From assembly GCF_042685085.1 (NCBI RefSeq), contig NZ_JBHUMM010000007.1:245097-309096 (forward strand): a stretch of 64,000 nt of DNA. Direction: 5' to 3'. The notes beneath the pieces are model-generated. The model was not told the DNA's origin and did no database searches. It worked only from the letters and a program-made list of their open reading frames with translations. The translations under genes and the position numbers were made by a program. Within the stretch, counting starts at the first letter, position 1; each line of letters opens with the position of its first letter. Source of the DNA: Marinicrinis sediminis (GTDB lineage Bacteria > Bacillota > Bacilli > Paenibacillales > KCTC-33676). This document shows, one piece after another, positions 6,670 through 14,692 of this stretch.

Positions 6670-9600
6670 TTATGGATACAACCACACCCTCATTAGTGAT
6701 AACAGCTGATCATTTTGCAGCGGCTTGGAAATATAGTCGGACGCCCCCGCTTCGATGCATTTGTTCCGATCGCCTTTCATCGCTTTTGCAGTGAGGGCAA
6801 TGATTGGAACATCGGCATATCCTGCGGTGCTGCGAATATGCCGCATCGCCTCGTAACCATCCATTTCCGGCATCATAATATCCATTAAAATCAGGTCAAA
6901 CGGCGCCTCTTCCCGGACTTTATCCAGCGCCTCCTGACCGTTCTCCACACTGGTCAGATCCATCTCGAATTCTTCCAGCACACTCGTCAGCGCATATACA
7001 TTGCGAATATCGTCATCGGCAATCAGGATACGGCGCCCGTGCAGAATTTCCTCGGTGCTGTGCAGCTTATCCAGCAATCTGCGCTTTTCCTCCGGAAGAT
7101 TGGCTTCAACGCGATGGAGGAACAGGGCCGTTTCATCCAGCAGCCGCTCCGGTGTCTTCACATCGCGAATGATCATGCTCTCCGCATATTGGCGAATGCG
7201 CTCTTCGTCTTGTGCTGCCAAGCTCTTGCCTGTATAAATGAGAAACGGAAGATCCCGTGTCCAGCCCTGCTTCTGGAGCTCATCAAGCAGATCAAACAGC
7301 TCCATATCATCGAACTGGATATTGATCACTACGCAATCATACATCTCTTCCTTGAGCTGCTCGAGCAATTTCATGCCGCCGCCGACAAATGTCATGCTGA
7401 CGTCATCAAATCCGATATAGTCCTTCCAGCGCTCACGCTGATCCCCATCCCTCTCCAGGAACAGCAGCCGTTTCACATCCCGGCTCAGATAGGCATCCAT
7501 ATTCGTAAACAGTTCTTCCATCTGCTCGCTGGTGAGCGGCTTCTTGCGGAAAGCCAATGCACCCATGTTCAGACCTCGCTCTGCATCATCCACAGATACA
7601 ATGTGAACCGGAATGTGCCGGGTCTCCGGCTGATGCTTCAAGTGATTGAGCACAGACCATCCGTCCATGCCAGGCAGCTTCATATCGAGCAGAATCGCGT
7701 CTGGCTGGAATTCGTGAACCAACTCAAGTCCAGTATCCCCTTCCATCGCCACGATTCCTTTGAAGCCTTTGCTGCGAGCCATATCGAGCAACACGCCTGC
7801 AAACTTCTCATCGTCTTCGATGATCAGCACCTTCCGGTCTCCCACCTCAATGACCTGACGATCGTCCGCCATATACCTTCTGTCCGACATAGCCGTCTGC
7901 TGAATCGGCTCCATTTGCTCCGATACTCCGACATCCATGCTCGTCACCTCTGGCAACTCATTCTGATGAGGCTGCGGCGTGGCTTCAGAGGTCAGAAGGG
8001 GTTTTACAGGTTCTTTTCTTTCTTGCTCGGTGGAGAGCGCTGATGCGGCCTTGCGTTTCTTTTTGCTTACCTGCCCGGCAGCCGCTTCCTGGGCTCCCTT
8101 GAGCAGTTCCTTGAATTCCTCCTGGTTGACTGACTCCGGCTGCTCCTCTACGGAAGGAATATAAAATTCCGGCACATACAGCGTGAAGGTACTGCCCTGT
8201 CCTTCCTCGCTTTCCAGATAAAGCGTCCCGCCCAGCAGTTCAGCCAGCTCCTTGCTGATGGACAGTCCCAGACCGGTTCCACCATACTGTCTGCTGATCG
8301 TCCCGTCTGCCTGCTGGAAGGCCTCGAAGATGACTTCCTGTTTGTCCTTCGATATGCCTACCCCGGTATCCCGCACGGAAATGGCGATCATGCTGTCCTC
8401 TTCCTCTTCCACGTAGGGCAGCATGTCATTGGAGATCTTCTGGATCTGTACATTCACTGCCCCGGTATGCGTAAATTTCAGTGCATTGGAGAGCAGATTT
8501 TTCAAAATTTGCTTCAGGCGGTGACCGTCACTGACGATGTTTTTCGGCAGGCCTGGCAGCAGAGAAACATCGAAGCTCAGCCCTTTCTTCAAGGCCATCG
8601 GCTCAAATTGACGTCTCATATACTGCTGCAACTCAGTCAGGGAAATATGCTCAGCCACCACTTCCATTTTACCGGAGTCGATTTTCGACAGATCGAGAAT
8701 CTCATCGATCAGCTTAAGCAAATCCTGGCCTGATGCATGGATCGTAGAAGCATATTCAACCTGTTTATCCGTCAGATTCTTGTCCTTGTTCTCGCTCAGC
8801 ATCTGTGACAGGATGAGCAAGCTGTTAAGCGGCGTTCTCAGTTCATGCGACATGTTCGTCAAGAACTCCGTCTTATACTGAGCGGCAATCGCCAGCTGCT
8901 CTGCCTGCTTCTCCATCGCATCCCTGGCCTGCTCCACCTGCCTGTTTTTACGTTCGGTTCGTTGAACCTGCTTTTTCAACAGTTCGGTTTTGCGACTGAG
9001 TTCTTCATTGCTCTGCTCCAGTTCTTCCTGTTGCTGCTGTAGCAGTTCTTCGGAACGCTTCAGGGCATCGGTCTGCTCCTCCAGTCGCAAGTTGGAACGC
9101 TTCAGCTCATCCTGCTGCGACATCAGCTCTTCAGACTGGGCCTGGAGCTCTTCTGTCAGAGCCTGCGACTCTCTGAGCAGCTCCTCGGTCTGCATCCGTC
9201 CAAACATGCGGTTCAGCATCACCCCGATTAGGAAGGAGGTCTGTTGCAGCAATTCCAGCTGCAACGGTGTAAATTCATTAATGGAGGCAAACTCCATGAC
9301 CCCTACCGTCTCTGTTTCCACGACAATCGGATACAGCAGAATGTGATGCGCTGCGCCCTCCATCGTACCGGACTGCACCTGCAAATAGGCATCCGGCACA
9401 TTCGAAAGCTGCATCATCTCTTGATCGATCGCACATTGCCCGACAAGCCCTTCCCCTTCCCGAATCTCCTGTCGATAGGCAGGGGAACCTTGTTTTGCAT
9501 AGGCGCCGGTCAGCGTAAACGAGGCCTCATCCTTCATTTTGTCCCGCACATACATGCCACCGTACTGGGCGTTGATCACCGGAGTGAGCAACCGAATCAA

Positions 9601-10500
9601 CTTCTGACTCGCCCTCGTCATATCCTCGGCTCCCTGCATGACGGTAAACAGCTTCAGCACATTCGTCTTCAGCCAGGTCTGTTCTTCATTTTTGAGGTTA
9701 TTCTCCTCTACAATCCGATTCTTGTCTTCAATGTCTGTGGCCATGTTGTTGAAGGCATGAATAACTTGCCCGAACTCATCCTTCGATACGAGGTTCAGTC
9801 GGGTTGAACGCTCCAGGGTACCGTCCGAGAAACCGCGGATCATTTGCGTAAAGGTATTGAGGCCTTTCGTAATACTGGCTACGTTCCACAACATAATGAA
9901 CAAGCCGATAAACAATCCGGCGAGGGTAACGACGCTCATTGTATTCAACGTGAACTGGTTTTCCTCATCGATGGTGTTGATCGCTTCCTCCATCGCCTGC
10001 TCATTGAAATCTACCCAGCTGTCTACACTTGCCAGCAGTGATTCTTGCAGCTCCAGCCCTTCTGTTTGGCGGTACTGACTGGCTGCTACATCCTCACCGT
10101 TTTCCAGCAATTCAATGATCTGATCCTTGTAGTCGGCGAACTGCTGCAATTGATTTTTCAGTTCCTGCACAAGCTGTTTCTCCGTATCAGACATCCGGTT
10201 CTCTTCCATTACTTCGAGCATCTGTCTGGCTTCTGTCAGCTTCTCATCCACACTCGCCTTGCCTTCTTCAAATATCCCTTTCGCTTCGTCATACAAAATC
10301 AGGTTCGCTACAATTTTCGCCGTTTCATTCACGCCACTGCGCATGTGATACGCGTTAATCACCCGCTCCAGATAGCTTCCCTTTACTTCATCCACCTGCG
10401 AGCTGAGCTCGGATACATTCTTGATCCCTACGCCTGACAGCAACATAATGATAATCATCAGCAACCCGGTTCCTACGATTACCTTTGTCTTGATTCGCAC
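6670..10500 (-). CDS. large membrane hybrid histidine kinase, RsbK-like (HAMP-GAF-HK-REC-REC-REC)
   Basis: A GTG at 10500 after GGGAGGA gives 1,276 residues. Order: membrane segment 1 (about 6-25), extracytoplasmic helical sensor (30-180, CHASE3-like), membrane segment 2 (about 190-207), HAMP (210-265), GAF (280-430), Glu/Gln-rich coiled coil (435-540), HisKA with H552 in SHELRTPLNS, HATPase with N-box NLLSNALKFT and GTGLGLSI, then three receiver domains. REC1 has its Asp near 939, REC3 near 1207. In REC2 the acceptor site reads VVINIQ, with Asn near 1060, so it looks unable to be phosphorylated. The layout and the neighbours (REC-PP2C, CheR, sigB) match RsbK of B. cereus. Signal unknown. Confidence 0.9.
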   Translation of the reverse strand: MRIKTKVIVGTGLLMIIIMLLSGVGIKNVSELSSQVDEVKGSYLERVINAYHMRSGVNETAKIVANLILYDEAKGIFEEGKASVDEKLTEARQMLEVMEENRMSDTEKQLVQELKNQLQQFADYKDQIIELLENGEDVAASQYRQTEGLELQESLLASVDSWVDFNEQAMEEAINTIDEENQFTLNTMSVVTLAGLFIGLFIMLWNVASITKGLNTFTQMIRGFSDGTLERSTRLNLVSKDEFGQVIHAFNNMATDIEDKNRIVEENNLKNEEQTWLKTNVLKLFTVMQGAEDMTRASQKLIRLLTPVINAQYGGMYVRDKMKDEASFTLTGAYAKQGSPAYRQEIREGEGLVGQCAIDQEMMQLSNVPDAYLQVQSGTMEGAAHHILLYPIVVETETVGVMEFASINEFTPLQLELLQQTSFLIGVMLNRMFGRMQTEELLRESQALTEELQAQSEELMSQQDELKRSNLRLEEQTDALKRSEELLQQQQEELEQSNEELSRKTELLKKQVQRTERKNRQVEQARDAMEKQAEQLAIAAQYKTEFLTNMSHELRTPLNSLLILSQMLSENKDKNLTDKQVEYASTIHASGQDLLKLIDEILDLSKIDSGKMEVVAEHISLTELQQYMRRQFEPMALKKGLSFDVSLLPGLPKNIVSDGHRLKQILKNLLSNALKFTHTGAVNVQIQKISNDMLPYVEEEEDSMIAISVRDTGVGISKDKQEVIFEAFQQADGTISRQYGGTGLGLSISKELAELLGGTLYLESEEGQGSTFTLYVPEFYIPSVEEQPESVNQEEFKELLKGAQEAAAGQVSKKKRKAASALSTEQERKEPVKPLLTSEATPQPHQNELPEVTSMDVGVSEQMEPIQQTAMSDRRYMADDRQVIEVGDRKVLIIEDDEKFAGVLLDMARSKGFKGIVAMEGDTGLELVHEFQPDAILLDMKLPGMDGWSVLNHLKHQPETRHIPVHIVSVDDAERGLNMGALAFRKKPLTSEQMEELFTNMDAYLSRDVKRLLFLERDGDQRERWKDYIGFDDVSMTFVGGGMKLLEQLKEEMYDCVVINIQFDDMELFDLLDELQKQGWTRDLPFLIYTGKSLAAQDEERIRQYAESMIIRDVKTPERLLDETALFLHRVEANLPEEKRRLLDKLHSTEEILHGRRILIADDDIRNVYALTSVLEEFEMDLTSVENGQEALDKVREEAPFDLILMDIMMPEMDGYEAMRHIRSTAGYADVPIIALTAKAMKGDRNKCIEAGASDYISKPLQNDQLLSLMRVWLYP

Positions 10501-10675
10501 CGCTTTTCCTCCCGTCCCCTCATATCCCCGTTGTCTCCTTATCCTTGCCTGTTCCAACCGTGCTCGTAGCTTCCTCTACTATCTCTATTGATTTTCCTTC
10601 TCCGCCTTCTCTACTTCCAATACTTTCTCTGCATGATGATTTCATTACAATACATGGATTCCATTACGTTCTTTG

Positions 10676-10702
10676 CGTTCTTTGGGTTCTTTAACTCGAA
10701 TC
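10676..10702. repeat. three 9-bp GTTCTTTGS units between the phosphatase and kinase genes
   Basis: GTTCTTTGC, GTTCTTTGG and GTTCTTT lie in tandem just after the phosphatase stop. The remaining 170 bp of the gap to the kinase start contains no convincing gene or terminator, so the two genes could be co-transcribed. Confidence 0.45.
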
Positions 10703-10705
10703 GGG

Positions 10706-11866
10706 CTATTTGATATGCACCCCGACCAGACATACGTCATCATGCTGCTCCGTGCCGAACTGTGTGGATACAAAGTGGTGGAAGAGCTCTTCCATGTCCG
10801 CTTTTCTCTCCCGTTTGAACAACTGACTCAATTGCTTGATCTGTTGATCGGGGTCCTCTTCCATCGCGTGCTGCTCCATTAGCCCGTCTGTATATAAATA
10901 AAGCTTCGAATCCGCTGTAAAGGATATGCGCTCCTTCCTCATCTCCAGTTCCTCAAACATGCCAATGGCACAACTGCTCGTTTCCAGGCGGCGCACTTTT
11001 CCCGTTGCCTCGACCAGGAGGCCCGGTGGATGTCCGGCGTTCACATATTCCAGCTCCTGATGAACCGGGTCGATCACACAATAGATTCCCGTAAAGTAGT
11101 AGCTGATCGGAATCGATTCCGTTTGCAGCTCCATCATGCGTGCATTCAATTGTTGCATCATTTCGACGGGATCTACGTTCCGCTGCAGCAGTTCCCTGAT
11201 CTGCGAGGAGATGAACATGCAGACCAGCGCTGACGAAATACCGTGACCCATCACATCGATAATCATGACCCCATACTTGCCGTTGTCCAGCTGCTGCCAG
11301 GCATACATATCTCCGGCTAATTGAGAGGAAGGTCGATACAGTGCATCGATATGCAGCGCCTCATTGTGAAGCGTATCGCTCATGACACCGCGCTGTACCT
11401 GTCTGGCCAAATCCAGCTCCTGACGGATGATCTTATCCTGATTTTTATGCCAGTCCTTCTCGTATTTCAAGCGCAGCGCGACACGGATACGGGCCAGCAG
11501 CTCGATCTTGTTGATCGGCTTCGTGACAAAATCGATCGCTCCCGCATCGAGTGCTTCAGCCAGCTTGGATGAATCCCCTACCGCTGTGACCATGATAATC
11601 GGAATGTCCTTCAGATGAGGATACTTCTGGATTAACCGACAGACCTCGATCCCGTCCATGCCCGGCATCATCATGTCCAGCAGAATGAGGTCGGCATCGG
11701 CATGCTCAAACAGGCTTTCCTGTGGTTGCTCCTCATTCATATGTAAGTAATCGATCAACTCGAAGGCCGATGACAGCTTTGTATTCTGTTGATAGCCTGC
11801 CTTTTGCAGCACTTTTTCGATGACGATCTGGTTGGTCGGATTATCATCTACAATGAGTATACGCAT
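10706..11866 (-). CDS. receiver-PP2C phosphatase, RsbY/RsbU-like
   Basis: A 386-residue protein. Residues 1-120 are a receiver domain (ILIVDDNPTN, acceptor Asp64 in LILLDMMMPGMDG, Lys in FVTKPI). A linker helix follows (130-170), and the rest is a SpoIIE/PP2C-type serine phosphatase with metal-binding motifs AGDMYAW, IIDVMGHG and a final HDDVCLVGV. In this family the phosphorylated receiver switches on dephosphorylation of RsbV-P, releasing SigB. B. cereus RsbY has the same architecture and is controlled by hybrid kinase RsbK, which matches the gene immediately downstream. The start has a weakly spaced GGAG (12 nt). Confidence 0.9.
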   Translation of the reverse strand: MRILIVDDNPTNQIVIEKVLQKAGYQQNTKLSSAFELIDYLHMNEEQPQESLFEHADADLILLDMMMPGMDGIEVCRLIQKYPHLKDIPIIMVTAVGDSSKLAEALDAGAIDFVTKPINKIELLARIRVALRLKYEKDWHKNQDKIIRQELDLARQVQRGVMSDTLHNEALHIDALYRPSSQLAGDMYAWQQLDNGKYGVMIIDVMGHGISSALVCMFISSQIRELLQRNVDPVEMMQQLNARMMELQTESIPISYYFTGIYCVIDPVHQELEYVNAGHPPGLLVEATGKVRRLETSSCAIGMFEELEMRKERISFTADSKLYLYTDGLMEQHAMEEDPDQQIKQLSQLFKRERKADMEELFHHFVSTQFGTEQHDDVCLVGVHIK

Positions 11867-11923
11867 ATGAAATAAAACTCCTTTTAATCTCGCTCCATCG
11901 CGTTATTTCTCTGCAATACTACT

Positions 11924-11952
11924 ATCATAATTCAGATATGCAGTAAATACAA
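11924..11952 (-). promoter_or_regulatory. SigA-type promoter of the REC-PP2C gene
   Basis: TTGTAT (11947-11952), a 17-nt spacer and TATGAT (11924-11929) on the minus strand, about 60 nt before the start codon. A vegetative promoter would keep the signalling proteins present before stress. Confidence 0.5.
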
Positions 11953-12005
11953 AGCTATTTGGCCACTTGCATCAAGTTTAACTTATGGGATTAGAGACAG
12001 GGAAA

Positions 12006-12028
12006 GACAAGCCCAGCTAGGGCTTGCC
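12006..12028 (-). terminator. hairpin after the YflT-like gene
   Basis: A 7-bp perfect stem (CAAGCCC/GGGCTTG, 12008-12014 with 12020-12026) is followed on the minus strand by TCTTTCCC, a weak T-tract. Confidence 0.55.
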
Positions 12029-12064
12029 ATTCCTGTGATATATTAGGGGGACGAAAGATTCAAA

Positions 12065-12391
12065 TTAGGAGGCGGTTGCAATCACGAGCACTTTGCCCTG
12101 ATCAAGCACTTCTTCATAATGATTGGCTTCTTCTTCTGTCAGCCCGACAGACTCGAGCTTGGAACGAAGCTCATCACCACGAGAGCGAAAGATATTCGCC
12201 AGGGAGCGGAACATGCCTTCTTCTGCAATATCGATTTCCTGTGCGTCGGTAGCATCAGCAATATGCGCCGTCCGCTTCTCTTCGTGCGCCAGCACATAAA
12301 TGCGTGCGCCTTCAATGCCTTGTCCATGCATTCTTTTGACTGTGTCCAGTGCTTGCACACCATTATCTACGATTTCTACAGTTGGTTTCAT
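12065..12391 (-). CDS. general stress protein with YflT domain
   Basis: A 108-residue protein that matches the heat-induced stress protein YflT family (GSP17M-like): an N-terminal nucleotide-fold-like half (VEIVDNGVQALDTVKRMHGQG, IYVLAHEEKR) and an acidic C-terminal half with a helix rich in Glu (ESVGLTEEEANHYEEVL) and a closing strand GKVLVIA. The function is unknown; relatives in Bacillus belong to the SigB regulon. It lies downstream of a secreted-protein gene that has a candidate SigB promoter, and a hairpin separates the two. Confidence 0.82.
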   Translation of the reverse strand: MKPTVEIVDNGVQALDTVKRMHGQGIEGARIYVLAHEEKRTAHIADATDAQEIDIAEEGMFRSLANIFRSRGDELRSKLESVGLTEEEANHYEEVLDQGKVLVIATAS

Positions 12392-12431
12392 TGTTCTTAC
12401 TCCTCCTCTTCAAACATGTTTATGTGGAATA

Positions 12432-12477
12432 TTGATATATATATATCAACGCTGCCCTACAGGATGGAAAGGCAGCG
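12432..12477 (-). other. palindrome plus hairpin between two stress genes
   Basis: TTGATATATATATATCAA (12432-12449) is an 18-bp perfect palindrome. Next to it CGCTGCC (12450-12456) pairs with GGCAGCG (12471-12477). Without a T-tract this is not a standard terminator; it may be a partial terminator or mRNA-stability element, and the palindrome could be an operator. Confidence 0.5.
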
Positions 12478-12530
12478 ATGACCGCATTCGTTGTGACAGA
12501 TGATCCTGTTTCGTTATCGCATCGGGTTGT

Positions 12531-13166
12531 TTACAGGAAAATTTCTTCCTGTTCCGGTTTCATGTCCATATCTGGTACGGCCTGATACGTATGATCGATG
12601 AAGTAGTCAATTTGTTCAATTTCTTTTGCTGCACCAGCTTGACCTTCGGCCACGTCCGTCCAGTATACTTTCATGCAATACGGTCCTTCACAAAATGCGA
12701 CGCCATCACTCGCGATGGAATCAGGTTCGCCAAAGCGCTTGTAAATTTCCTGCTTGTCTATATCAATCTCTCTGCCGTCTACTTCAATAAAATCGGCAGA
12801 ACGAGGGACCGTCACATAATCGATAGAGCCTTGTGTCATACCAATGATCATCGTGTCATATTGCAGCTGAATGGTTTCGGGGAAATAAGGGTCCTGATGA
12901 ATTTGATCCGGCTTCCCCAGTTTCCGTAAAATATCTTCCTTTTGATCACTTAACGAAATGCCGTTTACTTGCTCGAAACGCCATCCCTGATTGGCATGCT
13001 GAATATCTGAACCAGAACGTTCGGCAGAAGATTCATTCTGAATATCTGCTTGCATATCTGAAGGGGCTTGAACACGACTCGGATGGTTGGCCATTTCTTG
13101 CGATACACTTCCCAGAAGACCAGACATTGCAATTGCCAGTCCGATGGACAAAGTCCACTTGAACAT
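12531..13166 (-). CDS. secreted protein with two BamE/DUF4309-like repeats, function unknown
   Basis: The ATG at 13166 after GTGAGGGAA gives 211 residues starting with a signal peptide (MFKWTLSIGLAIAMSGLLGS). A polar, Ser/Gln-rich linker leads to two related segments, SLSDQKEDILRKLGKPDQI and DIDKQEIYKRFGEPDSI, each followed by a beta-rich stretch. This tandem pattern (helix then GKPD/GEPD turn) is like the BamE/SmpA fold used in several Bacillota surface proteins. A single pair of cysteines (FCEGPYCMKVYW) could form a disulfide. No specific function can be given. It lies upstream of the YflT gene and after a candidate SigB promoter. Confidence 0.7.
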   Translation of the reverse strand: MFKWTLSIGLAIAMSGLLGSVSQEMANHPSRVQAPSDMQADIQNESSAERSGSDIQHANQGWRFEQVNGISLSDQKEDILRKLGKPDQIHQDPYFPETIQLQYDTMIIGMTQGSIDYVTVPRSADFIEVDGREIDIDKQEIYKRFGEPDSIASDGVAFCEGPYCMKVYWTDVAEGQAGAAKEIEQIDYFIDHTYQAVPDMDMKPEQEEIFL

Positions 13167-13232
13167 GATCGTTCCCTCACTTTCGTGCGTACTCATTGCG
13201 TACTAATGATGTGGTGCGTTGTTGATTAGGTT

Positions 13233-13258
13233 TTACCCGTGATGGCAACCCATGAATC
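13233..13258 (-). promoter_or_regulatory. candidate SigB-type promoter
   Basis: GATTCA (13253-13258), a 14-nt spacer and GGGTAA (13233-13238) on the minus strand. The -35 has an extra mismatch compared with the two better sites in this window, but spacing is identical and the downstream unit includes a YflT-type stress gene. Confidence 0.5.
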
Positions 13259-13271
13259 AGTCCAAGCCAAA

Positions 13272-13316
13272 TAAAAAAGACTGACCAGGGCGGTAAAATA
13301 TCCCAGGTCAGTCTTG
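13272..13316 (-). terminator. terminator of the glycolytic operon
   Basis: AAGACTGACC (13277-13286) pairs perfectly over 10 bp with GGTCAGTCTT (13306-13315); on the minus strand the hairpin is followed by TTTTATTT. It closes the cggR-to-eno transcript. Confidence 0.88.
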
Positions 13317-13384
13317 GATTTGTCATCGTCTTGCAGGAAGACAGATGGATTACAGATGAATCATGGATCGATTAAGAATCGATT

Positions 13385-14677
13385 TTATTTAAAGTCTTTC
13401 ATGTTGTAGAATGCAGATTTTCCTGCATACTTCGCAACAGGACCCAACTCATCTTCGATGCGAAGAAGCTGATTGTATTTCGCAACGCGGTCTGTTCTGG
13501 AAGGCGCACCTGTCTTGATTTGACCCGCATTTGTCGCTGCAGCGATATCTGCGATTGTGCTGTCTTCACTTTCACCGGAACGGTGGGAAATGACAGCGGT
13601 ATAACCTGCGCGCTTCGCCATTTCGATCGCGTCAAACGTTTCAGTCAGGGTACCGATTTGGTTTACTTTTACCAGAATCGAGTTTCCAACGCCTTTTTCG
13701 ATTCCGTCAGACAAGCGAACGGTATTGGTTACGAACAGATCGTCACCGACCAATTGAACCTTGTCACCGATTTTTTCTGTGAGCAATTTCCAGCCATCCC
13801 AGTCGTCTTCAGCCAGACCATCTTCAATGGAGATGATTGGGTATTTGCTTACGAGATCACTTAGGAAGTCAACGAATTCAGCAGATGTGAAGGATTTGCC
13901 TTCACCGGAAAGCTCGTATTTGCCATTGCGGTAGAATTCAGTAGAAGCGACGTCCATACCGAGGAATACATCTTCACCCGCTTTGTAGCCTGCACGCTCA
14001 ATCGCCGTTACGATGGTAGCCAGTGCTTCTTCGTTGGAAGCAAGGTTTGGTGCGAATCCACCCTCGTCACCTACTGCTGTATTCAGACCTTTTTCCTTCA
14101 GTACTGCTTTCAGGCTATGGAAGATTTCAGCTCCCGTACGAAGTGCTTCCTTGAACGTTTCTGCCGCTACAGGCAATACCATGAATTCCTGAATGTCGAC
14201 GTTATTGTCCGCATGCTCTCCGCCATTCAGAATATTCATCATTGGAACCGGAAGCGTCTTCGCATTGAATCCGCCCAAGTATACGTACAAAGGAACGCCC
14301 AGTGCTTCAGCAGCTGCACGAGCCGTTGCCATGGATACCGCAAGGATCGCATTGGCACCCAGGGTCGCCTTGTTCGGCGTACCGTCCAGCTCGATCATCT
14401 TCTGGTCAATACCTACTTGATCCAGCGCGTCCCAGCCAATCAGCTCAGGCGCGATTTTTTCGTTTACATTCTCAACCGCTTTCAGCACACCTTTTCCAAG
14501 GTAACGGCTTTTGTCTCCGTCACGAAGCTCAACCGCCTCGTAAGCACCTGTGGAAGCACCTGAAGGTACAATCGCGCGGCCTACCGCACCGGATTCCAGA
14601 TATACTTCAACTTCTACAGTAGGGTTGCCGCGGGAATCCATAACCTCGCGAGCATAAACGTCAGCAATGATCGTCAT
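13385..14677 (-). CDS. eno: enolase
   Basis: Converts 2-phosphoglycerate to phosphoenolpyruvate. The 430-residue protein opens with DVYAREVMDSRGNPTVEVEV, contains VGDDLFVTN with a metal-binding Asp, the catalytic-Lys region SILVKVNQIGTLTE and the loop SHRSGESEDSTIADIA. Length is normal for the family. I placed the start at the ATG at 14677 (MTIIADVYAR) because it fits the usual N-terminus; an ATG at 14686 is nearer to the AAGGAGAG ribosome site (2 nt) and cannot be excluded. It is the last gene of cggR-gap-pgk-tpiA-gpmI-eno, 15 nt after gpmI. Confidence 0.97.
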   Translation of the reverse strand: MTIIADVYAREVMDSRGNPTVEVEVYLESGAVGRAIVPSGASTGAYEAVELRDGDKSRYLGKGVLKAVENVNEKIAPELIGWDALDQVGIDQKMIELDGTPNKATLGANAILAVSMATARAAAEALGVPLYVYLGGFNAKTLPVPMMNILNGGEHADNNVDIQEFMVLPVAAETFKEALRTGAEIFHSLKAVLKEKGLNTAVGDEGGFAPNLASNEEALATIVTAIERAGYKAGEDVFLGMDVASTEFYRNGKYELSGEGKSFTSAEFVDFLSDLVSKYPIISIEDGLAEDDWDGWKLLTEKIGDKVQLVGDDLFVTNTVRLSDGIEKGVGNSILVKVNQIGTLTETFDAIEMAKRAGYTAVISHRSGESEDSTIADIAAATNAGQIKTGAPSRTDRVAKYNQLLRIEDELGPVAKYAGKSAFYNMKDFK

Positions 14678-14692
14678 TTTCGTCATCTCTCC

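Noticed and set aside
10557..10706. Possible 41-codon gene between the phosphatase and large kinase
   Set aside because: Low-complexity, no convincing ribosome site and no family; treated as non-coding leader.
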